DNA from: Candidatus Woesearchaeota archaeon
GTDB taxonomy: Archaea > Nanobdellota > Nanobdellia > Woesearchaeales > SM23-78
Direction of reading: 5' to 3'
Assembly: GCA_016933095.1 (NCBI GenBank)
Contig: JAFGBP010000081.1
Coordinates: 1-6,783 of the forward strand
DNA length: 6,783 nucleotides
Below, in pieces: positions 1-4,589 of the stretch. The notes under the pieces were generated by a model that was not told the origin of the DNA, did not search any database, and saw nothing but the letters and a program-made list of their open reading frames with translations. Made by a program: the position numbers and the translations under genes. The stretch's first letter is position 1, and every line of letters starts with the position of its first letter.

Positions 1-974
1 AACGACGCAAGAGTCGAATGATTCAAAGCCAAAACACCGCTCTGATTAACAAGATCACTGGAATTAAAAGACCAAACAGAATCAACACCAATATCATCAG
101 TACCACAATAAAGCATGCCACTAGCATCAGTCTTCAAATCGCAGGATGGAAGATTAGGAAGAGTAAGATTCAAGATGCTGGCATTGCCAGAAACTGTCAA
201 CAAGTAATTCGGAGTCGCATTACCAATACCAACACTGCCTGACAGATAAAAGAGGTCAGCAGAAGTATTGGACCAGAAAGAACCCACTATGCCACCAATG
301 TCACTCAGGCAATAGCCAGAATTCTCATCGCAAACGCCAGATGAGGCATTCAGAAATCCAGAAACATGGAGGAGAGTGCCATTCTGGAACACCATAGAAC
401 TATTGAGCTGAGTAGAATTGCCAATCAAAGCCAAATAGCCAGCAGAACCAGCAATCGAAGCATTACCACCACTCGTAGCATTACCAGCATCATCAGTACC
501 ACAATAAAGCATGCCACTAGCATCAGTCTTCACATCACACGATGGCAGGTTGGGGAACGTCGCGTTATCAAGGCTTGCGTTTGCAAAAGAGGCGAACGAC
601 TCTGCGATGTTTCCAAGGGGGGACATGAAAGCGATCCTCTCATTGCCGTCGAAGTCGAGGTCTTCTCCTCCGATCTGATAGTCCTTGTAGTAGGTCGTTC
701 CATAGGTCAGGTTTAGGGATTGGTTGAGAACGACGTTCCAGGAACCATTGACAATTGCGCCTGAGAAGGTGTGGTTGTAGAGTGGGGATCCGCCGGAAGC
801 TGCCACATATATCAGTACGGTCAGGTCTGCTCCGTTGATGAGCTCACCTGAAGATATGTTCTTGACCTGCGACCCTTGGTCGCTAAGGATAACTGGCGAT
901 GCCGCAAGAGCGAACTGGGACAACAGCCCCAATATCGCAAGAACTAATATTATTTTAACCTCTACAAATCTCAT
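1..974 (-). CDS. Secreted sequon-rich surface protein, N-terminal 324 residues (partial)
   Basis: The frame is open from ATG at 974 to the window edge with no stop, so the C-terminus is missing. Residues 1-24 look like a signal peptide: a short charged start, a hydrophobic core (IILVLAILGLL) and an ALA|A cleavage site. The rest contains about 20 N-x-S/T sequons, suggesting a heavily N-glycosylated cell-surface or extracellular protein. A module ending in CDxKTDASGMLYCGTDD occurs twice (about residues 146-161 and 278-293), 132 residues apart. Cysteines come in pairs (146/158, 215/222, 278/290), likely disulfides. A stretch near residues 248-261 (VGIGNATPNYLLTV) resembles the VGIGTTxPxxxLxV repeats of tail-fibre-like and S74-chaperone proteins; that likeness is from memory. 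Codon choice changes sharply near residue 145 (see findings). Its exact role (adhesin, S-layer component or fibre) is not determinable here. Confidence 0.85.
   Translation of the reverse strand, partial: MRFVEVKIILVLAILGLLSQFALAASPVILSDQGSQVKNISSGELINGADLTVLIYVAASGGSPLYNHTFSGAIVNGSWNVVLNQSLNLTYGTTYYKDYQIGGEDLDFDGNERIAFMSPLGNIAESFASFANASLDNATFPNLPSCDVKTDASGMLYCGTDDAGNATSGGNASIAGSAGYLALIGNSTQLNSSMVFQNGTLLHVSGFLNASSGVCDENSGYCLSDIGGIVGSFWSNTSADLFYLSGSVGIGNATPNYLLTVSGNASILNLTLPNLPSCDLKTDASGMLYCGTDDIGVDSVWSFNSSDLVNQSGVLALNHSTLAS
93..136. repeat. 44-bp direct repeat inside the surface-protein gene (copy 1; copy 2 at 489-532)
   Basis: Positions 93-136 and 489-532 are identical over 44 bp and lie exactly 396 bp (132 codons) apart in the same frame. 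Similarity continues past the exact match towards the PNLPSC residues. The repeat encodes the KTDASGMLYCGTDD module. Identity in synonymous positions as well as in protein points to recent duplication or gene conversion. More copies may lie beyond the left edge. Confidence 0.9.
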
Positions 975-1002
975 TTCATCAATCCCCCGAATGATAAAAC
1001 CC

Positions 1003-1038
1003 TTTTAAAAATCTCGAACACGGAAGCCTTTATAAAGG
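1003..1038 (-). promoter_or_regulatory. Promoter region of the surface-protein gene
   Basis: Two TATA-like boxes face the minus-strand gene. CCTTTATAAAGG (1027-1038, itself palindromic) would place transcription start near 1005, giving a leader of about 30 nt. TTTTAAAA (1003-1010) would place it near 979, almost leaderless. The G-rich GGGGGATT about 8 nt before the ATG may serve as a weak ribosome-binding site, which favours the upstream box. I cannot choose between them with certainty. Confidence 0.5.
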
Positions 1039-1094
1039 TTTCTAATCCTGCAACCCTGCTCTGATGACAACTAATAGGGCAGTATCATGACAAC

Positions 1095-1104
1095 ACTTAT
1101 AAAC
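1095..1104 (+). promoter_or_regulatory. TATA box, likely tRNA-Leu promoter
   Basis: CTTATAAAC lies about 45 nt upstream of the first copy of the tRNA 5' end (1143) and about 113 nt upstream of the intact tRNA body (1211). A start about 25-30 nt downstream, near 1125, suits the first copy. This suggests the tRNA originally began at 1143 and that the 68-nt duplication pushed the functional body downstream. Confidence 0.5.
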
Positions 1105-1140
1105 GAGACAATAGAACCAAGAGAAAACATAAGAACCCAC

Positions 1141-1223
1141 TTGCGAGGGTGCCGGCTAGGGAAATCCTAGGGATTTCAGAGCCGCACCAGCTCTGCAAAA
1201 AACAAGTTTTGCGAGGGTGCCGG
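1141..1223 (+). repeat. 15-bp duplication of the tRNA 5' end flanking a 53-bp hairpin insert
   Basis: TTGCGAGGGTGCCGG occurs at 1141-1155 and again at 1209-1223, covering tRNA positions 1-13. The 53 bases between (1156-1208) fold into three abutting hairpins: GAAATCC/GGATTTC with loop TAG (1161-1177), CAGAGC/GCTCTG (1177-1195), and GCAAAA/TTTTGC (1195-1212), whose 3' arm runs into the tRNA. This looks like a small insertion with target-site duplication. It could also be read as a 68-nt intron at tRNA position 13/14, since both give the same mature tRNA. Confidence 0.7.
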
Positions 1224-1249
1224 AGCCTGGAAAACGGGCAGGACTTAAG

Positions 1250-1273
1250 ACGCATGTCTTAAGCACGGGAGAA
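1250..1273 (+). other. 24-nt tRNA-Leu intron at position 37/38
   Basis: Removing 1250-1273 (or equivalently 1251-1274, since both boundaries carry an A) joins CTTAAG to A-TCCTG and restores a 7-nt loop and 5-bp stem. Position 37/38 is the usual site of archaeal tRNA introns. With these boundaries each splice site falls after the second base of a 3-nt bulge (AGA at 1248-1250, AAA at 1272-1274), as in a bulge-helix-bulge. However, the central helix has only three pairs and the distal helix two, so the motif is relaxed. A stronger competing 8-bp helix pairs the anticodon segment 1244-1251 with 1256-1263 (loop GCAT). Confidence 0.65.
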
Positions 1274-1283
1274 ATCCTGTGGC

Positions 1284-1334
1284 TTAGACAAGACCTAGGG
1301 TCTTGGCAGGACAAGACGCTAGTCTTGGAGTAGT
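1284..1334 (+). other. Double-hairpin expansion in the tRNA-Leu variable arm
   Basis: Between a possible variable-arm stem GGC (1281-1283) and GCC (1335-1337) lie 51 nt dominated by two hairpins. One is CAAGACC/GGTCTTG with loop TAG (1289-1305); the other is CAAGAC/GTCTTG with loop GCTA (1312-1327). A leucine tRNA needs only about 14-17 nt in the whole variable region. This is therefore either a second, non-canonically placed intron or an expanded arm retained in the mature RNA. I see no clear bulge-helix-bulge. The second hairpin with its 5' flank (GGCAGGAC, 1305-1312) resembles the anticodon arm plus intron (GGCAGGAC, 1237-1244). Confidence 0.55.
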
Positions 1335-1353
1335 GCCTACGAGGGTTCAAATC

Positions 1354-1543
1354 CCTTCCCTCGCATCAGAGATGCGAGGAAGGTCAAGAAACCGCAAGGT
1401 TTCTACTACCTTCCCTCGCAGTGAAACGAAGAGGGAAGGTTCAGAAATGCGCAGCATTTTTGTTATCTTCCCTCGCATCGAACGAAGTGAGATGCGTGGA
1501 AGGCTAAGAAATTCATCAGAATTTCTATCTGCCTTCCCTCGCA
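1354..1543 (+). repeat. Tandem hairpin units, each starting with a copy of the tRNA-Leu 3' end
   Basis: CCTTCCCTCGCA, the last 12 bases of the tRNA (1354-1365), recurs at 1409-1420, 1467-1477 (lacking the first C) and 1532-1543, spaced 55, 57 and 66 bp. Each of the first three units has two hairpins. The first folds the tRNA-end copy onto a GGAAGG-ending arm: GATGCGAGGAAGG at 1371-1383, GAGGGAAGG at 1431-1439, and GATGCG plus GGAAG at 1491-1502. The second has a different but self-complementary stem in each unit: AGAAACC/GGTTTCT (1387-1404), AAATGC/GCATTT (1445-1459), AGAAATTC/GAATTTCT (1507-1526). The fourth unit is only the 12-bp start. No real protein is encoded here. Confidence 0.85.
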
Positions 1544-1563
1544 CTATTCTTCTATTTTTCTGT
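1544..1563 (+). terminator. Pyrimidine-rich tract, possible terminator of the tRNA/repeat transcript
   Basis: Immediately after the last copy of the tRNA 3' end the sequence becomes almost pure C/T, including TTCTTCTATTTTTCTG. T-rich tracts terminate archaeal transcription. If this is the terminator, the primary transcript would contain the tRNA and all hairpin units. Confidence 0.4.
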
Positions 1564-1570
1564 CTTACAG

Positions 1571-1690
1571 GCCGCGTTGAAAGTCTCGCGTGCGCGGCGC
1601 TCATCGCGCATTAGAAAGAATCATTTGCCGAGTCTAGAGTACCCTTGTAGGTTTCTTGAAGGAGCGCTGATGCGCACTCTTTCAACGCAC
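1571..1690. other. Long GC-rich inverted repeat, possible structured RNA
   Basis: GCGTTGAAAG (1574-1583) is perfectly complementary to CTTTCAACGC (1679-1688). Further inward TGCGC (1591-1595) pairs with GCGCA (1672-1676), and GCGCTC (1597-1602) with GAGCGC (1662-1667), so three helices stack in register. The interior carries another weak pairing (AAGAA with TTCTT). It contains no credible reading frame. It could be a small structured RNA, a terminator-like element, or a remnant element with terminal inverted repeats; I saw no target-site duplication. Together with the repeats on its left and the promoter on its right it accounts for the gene-free stretch 1366-1778. Confidence 0.4.
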
Positions 1691-1710
1691 CCGATATCTT
1701 ACAAAAAGGT

Positions 1711-1756
1711 TTTTATAGAATAGCAGACTACCAAAGCCATCTTCCACGCTTGGAAG
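1711..1756 (+). promoter_or_regulatory. Promoter and leader hairpin of the 1779 gene
   Basis: TTTTATAG (1711-1718) predicts a transcription start near 1742, giving a leader of roughly 37 nt. At that point lies a perfect hairpin, CTTCCA-CGCT-TGGAAG (1741-1756), near the 5' end of the predicted mRNA. GCGTGAG, about 6 nt before the ATG, is a weak Shine-Dalgarno candidate. Confidence 0.45.
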
Positions 1757-1778
1757 CCAAAGGTTAGCGTGAGACATC

Positions 1779-2450
1779 ATGTCGAATATTGTCAGCAGAG
1801 AACTCCAATCAAGAATATTCAGCCTTGAAGAGATGAGCATGTTCTGGGATTTAAGGCTTCAGACCGGATCAGCAAAAATCTGGTTTGAGAATCTTAAATG
1901 GGAGTTCCAAAAGTACATCCATCTAGAAAATACTGAGGAAGCAGTCCCCCACCAATTTCATCGCGTTTTCAAGAATTCACACCAGTTGGTAGAAGAATAC
2001 CTTCGAAACCAGTACTGTACGGCAACCCCTGTGAAAAACTTTTGCTTTCAAATAAGTTTCGAGCGTAAAGAAAAAGAAGAAAATTCAAAGAAGTCTGGGA
2101 AAAATCCGGAAGAAATTCCAAAAAATTCTGGGATAAACCCTTGCCAGTCTCTGCTCGCCGTGATAAACATAACTAAGAAGAATAAAGAAACGATGAATGG
2201 AGAAGAGCTTGTATCCGAAGGGTTCCATTTTGCAAAAGGGTACCTTCCAGAATTAGAGAAGAAATATGGGATAGAAGCACCATTGTTCCGGTTGCGAGCC
2301 GTGTACCGGGCGGAAGAAGGAAGGATCACAGGTTACGAGTTCCACTCATATTATACCGCCAAGAAAGATTCAGCAAGATATACTGATGAAGTCCAGAACA
2401 TCGTAAAGAAAGTCCAGCCCCCTAAGATACATATCATCCCAAACTCTTGA
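1779..2450 (+). CDS. Unrecognised 223-residue protein
   Basis: I do not recognise the family. The frame opens at the first ATG after a TATA box and leader, and the codon pattern looks coding. Residues 1-95 are rich in aromatic and charged residues (FWDLRLQ, KIWFENLKWEF) and probably mostly helical. Residues 96-121 form a low-complexity Lys/Glu/Asn/Pro linker with an imperfect repeat (KSGKNP, NSGINP), probably disordered. Residues 122-223 look like a mixed alpha/beta domain with an aromatic stretch (YEFHSYYTAKK). There is no signal peptide, membrane segment or cysteine cluster, so it is probably cytoplasmic. Its sequence is more AT-rich than that of pth2 or lysS, and it sits beside the tRNA repeats, a common integration neighbourhood. 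A recently acquired accessory gene is possible but unproven. Confidence 0.75.
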   Translation: MSNIVSRELQSRIFSLEEMSMFWDLRLQTGSAKIWFENLKWEFQKYIHLENTEEAVPHQFHRVFKNSHQLVEEYLRNQYCTATPVKNFCFQISFERKEKEENSKKSGKNPEEIPKNSGINPCQSLLAVINITKKNKETMNGEELVSEGFHFAKGYLPELEKKYGIEAPLFRLRAVYRAEEGRITGYEFHSYYTAKKDSARYTDEVQNIVKKVQPPKIHIIPNS

Positions 2451-2526
2451 TTGGGAAACTCACAAAGCCACATCTTCTTTCCACCCAGAAGTTATCTCAT
2501 ATAAATTCTCATAAAAAACCAATAGC

Positions 2527-2534
2527 TTTATATT
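2527..2534 (+). promoter_or_regulatory. TATA box of the 2579 gene
   Basis: TTTATATT lies 52 nt upstream of the ATG and predicts a start near 2558 with a leader of about 20 nt. AGAGG (2567-2571), within that leader, is a plausible weak ribosome-binding site. Confidence 0.5.
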
Positions 2535-2578
2535 AAGGGTCTTCTCTAAGAGGCCGGCACGCCACCAGAGGCATCGAG

Positions 2579-3583
2579 ATGAATACTGCGACAAGACTGA
2601 AGGAGATGGAGAATCTTGGATTAGAGACCATCCTGGAAAATCTTCCCAGGCTAAGCCTTACATCAATTAAGGAGCTGGCTATGAAAGCACAGCAGGATCA
2701 GTTCGAGCAGATTCGCAAAGTCATCATGGCGCATTATAAGAATCACCACGTCCCCGGAGGGGTCGAAGCCCAGGTCAAGCTTGAAAAGGACTTAGGAGAA
2801 AAATATCAGGAGATGAATGCTAACATCGACGCATTTATGCACTTCAAGCCTCTGTTCGAGACCATAATACCTCCGGAAGGAGGAATGAGTGCCGAAACTG
2901 AGATGAAGATATATGATCTGATTGTTAAATCAAGGATCAGACACAAGATGGCAAAAGCACATGACAAGACTTCCATTCTCCTGCCGCATCTGCTAGGTGA
3001 AGCATATGGAGAGTATTTAAATGGCAAACAATCCCATAAGAACAAGTCATTCTCCGAAGTCAACCGTGAGATTGACGATCTGATAAACATCTACGGCCAC
3101 AAACCAGCGTACATAATAGTACTAAATTATGATCAGCCCAAGCATCAGATTCACATCCACGAAGGATACTTCTCCAATGGACAAATCCAGAGAGAACGAG
3201 GAGAAGTCACATATCTAACTGAGAGGATGTGTATTGGAAAATTCCTTCTGGACCCCGCATTCTTTCTGGAGATCATGGACATCTCTTATGAGGACAGCGC
3301 CCTCCTTATCTCAGCAGAGACCAGGATTATAGGCACGAATGCAGAGATGAAGTTTAACGTCGACGTGCCTCACGCAATGGGAAGCCTCAACCAGATAACA
3401 GGCATCCATGGCGGCGGGAGCAACAGGCAACGCGCCTCCCTCTTCGGCTCTAAGACCATGCCTGGAACAGTGATATACAGCCTAAGCGAGACAGGGATAA
3501 TAAGGCGTTTCTACATGGGAGAACTCACAAGGTCTACCCATCAGAAAGAAGTTGATTGGCTGATGGAGAAACAAAGGCTGTAG
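2579..3583 (+). CDS. Unrecognised 334-residue protein
   Basis: I do not recognise the family. It is a full-length frame with its own TATA box. The N-terminal third (about residues 1-160) is strongly helical in composition, with amphipathic Lys/Glu-rich segments. The C-terminal half looks alpha/beta: YIIVLNYD near residue 180, then a His-rich segment (HQIHIHEG), an acidic helix-like stretch, and a glycine-rich loop (GIHGGGSNRQR) near residue 278. The HxHxH cluster and glycine-rich loop are suggestive of ligand or metal binding, but I cannot tie them to a known active site. There is no signal peptide or transmembrane segment. It stands alone, 128 nt after the 1779 gene and 88 nt before the next, with separate promoter signals. 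Confidence 0.8.
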   Translation: MNTATRLKEMENLGLETILENLPRLSLTSIKELAMKAQQDQFEQIRKVIMAHYKNHHVPGGVEAQVKLEKDLGEKYQEMNANIDAFMHFKPLFETIIPPEGGMSAETEMKIYDLIVKSRIRHKMAKAHDKTSILLPHLLGEAYGEYLNGKQSHKNKSFSEVNREIDDLINIYGHKPAYIIVLNYDQPKHQIHIHEGYFSNGQIQRERGEVTYLTERMCIGKFLLDPAFFLEIMDISYEDSALLISAETRIIGTNAEMKFNVDVPHAMGSLNQITGIHGGGSNRQRASLFGSKTMPGTVIYSLSETGIIRRFYMGELTRSTHQKEVDWLMEKQRL

Positions 3584-3640
3584 GCCGCAAACCAGCCTGG
3601 CATGACGCTTCATCTGCCGAACCCGTTGTTTCCGCAACAC

Positions 3641-3648
3641 ATTTAAAT
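3641..3648 (+). promoter_or_regulatory. TATA box of the 3672 gene
   Basis: ATTTAAAT begins 31 nt upstream of the A of the start codon, so transcription should begin within a base or two of the ATG. This predicts a leaderless mRNA and supports the chosen start. Confidence 0.65.
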
Positions 3649-3671
3649 AAGACCTTCCATTTCTTGAACTT

Positions 3672-4022
3672 ATGAGCGATGAAAACATAAACGAGATCAA
3701 GAACCCAAAGGAGCAGGAGCTCGTCATAAAGACCAAGAGCGTCTTGATCAGTAGGCACAAGCGAGAGAGTCCAGACGATGACTACAAGACTGCCATTCTT
3801 AGGTTCTTCAGCGTGAACAACCCTCACATGCAAGAGGTATTCCCTGACAAGGTAATAATCTACACGAACACAGAGAAGATAAGGATCATGGGTTTCAACG
3901 TCTCATACTATCTTGAGGGAAACGACATCGTCATCAATGACCTTGAAGAGCTTAAGATCAAGCATGAGGATACAAAGCTGTTCGTGACTGGCAAGCAGGT
4001 GTTTGTCGAAAGGAGAAAGTAA
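3672..4022 (+). CDS. Unrecognised 116-residue protein, leaderless
   Basis: No family recognised. It is a small soluble protein with a charged, probably disordered N-terminus (about residues 1-20). A central part with basic segments (SRHKRESPDDDYK) is followed by alternating hydrophobic residues suggesting beta strands (KVIIYTNTEKIRIMG, YYLEGNDIVIND) and a basic C-terminus (FVERRK). The TATA box 31 nt upstream fixes the start. The gene is convergent with the minus-strand gene ending at 4057, only 34 bp away. There is no signal peptide, transmembrane segment or cysteine. Confidence 0.8.
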   Translation: MSDENINEIKNPKEQELVIKTKSVLISRHKRESPDDDYKTAILRFFSVNNPHMQEVFPDKVIIYTNTEKIRIMGFNVSYYLEGNDIVINDLEELKIKHEDTKLFVTGKQVFVERRK

Positions 4023-4056
4023 ACGCGGGTCAACGCGGATCAGTTCGCTCTCATCT

Positions 4057-4497
4057 TCATTTTCTTATCTTGAGACGTAGCATCTTGTTCTTGACCTTTA
4101 CGTATTCCAGATGGTAAGTCTTGACGAGCTTGCGTAGCTTCTCGACGTATTTCTTCTTCTCATCAGAAAACTCTTCTTTCAGGAGAGCCCAATAGTCCTC
4201 AAGCTCTTCCTTGTGCTGCTCGACGAACCTTTTCCATTCCTCGTCGTGCTTCTTCTTTTCGAGCTCATGAATGTCCTGCCTATGCCTCAGCGTGAGGAAA
4301 TTGTTGTATTCCTCCTTGTACTTGGCCAGTAGGGCGTCGAGCTTCTTCGAGTACTCCGCCCGCTCTGCCGGGATGTTCTCCCGGTCCTTTAGGATGTCCT
4401 TTGAGAATGACTCGTCAAGCTTCTCTTTCTCTTGAGAGAACCAGGTATCCAAAGCCTCCTCGTCCTCAAAGGCCATCATGAATGGGAAAAGCGGCAT
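4057..4497 (-). CDS. Highly charged helical (coiled-coil-like) 146-residue protein of unknown function
   Basis: No family recognised with confidence. After a hydrophobic start (MPLFPFMMAF) the protein is almost entirely Lys/Glu/Asp-rich helix with heptad-like spacing, for example KLDALLAKYKEEYNNFL and DYWALLKEEFSDEKKKYVEK. It ends in a very basic tail (KNKMLRLKIRK) that could contact nucleic acid. The frame is open back to an ATG at 4572, but that would lie inside the pth2-side palindrome and upstream of the promoter. The ATTTAAAT box at 4521-4528 places transcription start near 4497, exactly at the chosen ATG, giving a leaderless message. The ATG at 4503, two codons earlier, is the main alternative. 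The gene is divergent from pth2. Confidence 0.7.
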   Translation of the reverse strand: MPLFPFMMAFEDEEALDTWFSQEKEKLDESFSKDILKDRENIPAERAEYSKKLDALLAKYKEEYNNFLTLRHRQDIHELEKKKHDEEWKRFVEQHKEELEDYWALLKEEFSDEKKKYVEKLRKLVKTYHLEYVKVKNKMLRLKIRK

Positions 4498-4520
4498 GAT
4501 CATCCCTTGTTTTCCAGCAT

Positions 4521-4528
4521 ATTTAAAT
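4521..4528. promoter_or_regulatory. Palindromic TATA box shared by divergent genes
   Basis: ATTTAAAT, within the larger palindrome ATATTTAAATAT (4519-4530), reads the same on both strands. It is 31 nt from the minus-strand ATG at 4497. On the plus strand it would start pth2 transcription near 4552, leaving a leader of about 38 nt. It may therefore drive both genes, in which case TBP bound in one direction would compete with the other; that part is inference. Confidence 0.5.
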
Positions 4529-4544
4529 ATTACTAAGGGGACCA

Positions 4545-4588
4545 TTATTCCAAGGCCGCGCATACTGCGCAAAGTGGCCTTGGAATAA
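4545..4588. promoter_or_regulatory. 13-bp perfect inverted repeat abutting the pth2 start codon
   Basis: TTATTCCAAGGCC (4545-4557) is perfectly complementary to GGCCTTGGAATAA (4576-4588), and the pth2 ATG begins two bases later at 4590. The loop holds a smaller hairpin, GCGCA-TAC-TGCGC (4558-4570). As RNA it would bury the region just before the start codon; as DNA it would be a dyad-symmetric protein site beside the shared promoter. The predicted pth2 transcription start (about 4552) falls within the left arm, so the RNA hairpin forms fully only if transcription starts further upstream. Confidence 0.6.
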
Positions 4589-4589
4589 G

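Larger units (their letters stand above)
1211..1365 (+). tRNA. trnL: tRNA-Leu (anticodon UAA), intron-containing, with expanded variable region
   Basis: The body can be threaded base by base. The acceptor GCGAGGG (1211-1217) pairs perfectly with CCCTCGC (1358-1364), and the discriminator is A1365. The D-arm is CCG/CGG with A14, G15 and G18-G19 (1229-1230) and a G13-A22 mismatch. The anticodon stem CAGGA (1239-1243) pairs with TCCTG (1275-1279). After intron removal the loop is CTTAAGA, anticodon UAA. The T-arm is GAGGG-TTCAAAT-CCCTT (1341-1357). CCA is not encoded. A long variable region and A73 fit leucine; archaeal serine tRNAs usually have G73. The precursor is 155 nt against about 85-88 for a mature leucine tRNA. 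The excess is a 24-nt anticodon-loop intron plus roughly 45 nt in the variable arm. A degenerating gene is possible, but every core helix is intact. Confidence 0.85.

Noticed and set aside
18..716. Plus-strand frames at 18-242 and 366-716
   Set aside because: They are antisense to the continuous minus-strand surface-protein gene, which has a signal peptide, repeats, sequons and a promoter. The plus-strand translations are Ile/Thr/Ser-rich mirror images of it.
1061..1095. Possible C/D box guide RNA (CTGATGAC, then CATGACAAC)
   Set aside because: There is a C-box-like TGATGA but no D box (CTGA) at suitable spacing. The short ATGACAAC repeat alone is not enough.
1143..1210. A second complete tRNA gene beginning at the first GCGAGGG copy
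   Set aside because: After position 13 the sequence does not give D-loop, anticodon or T-arm elements before the second copy starts. It is a partial duplication, not a full gene.
1354..1543. CRISPR array
   Set aside because: Only three and a half units, with a 12-bp shared segment plus conserved hairpins in the intervals instead of unique spacers. The shared segment is the tRNA 3' end, and no cas genes are present.
1303..1614. Open frames across the repeats on both strands (1303-1614 plus, 1347-1604 minus, 1156-1350 minus)
   Set aside because: They overlap the tRNA and the hairpin array, translate into Arg/Ser-rich repeats that follow the DNA palindromes, and lack a promoter-start arrangement. 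They are by-products of the repeats.
4498..4572. Longer N-terminus for the minus-strand charged protein, starting at 4572
   Set aside because: It would begin inside the palindrome and upstream of its own TATA box. The extra 25 residues read through the promoter.
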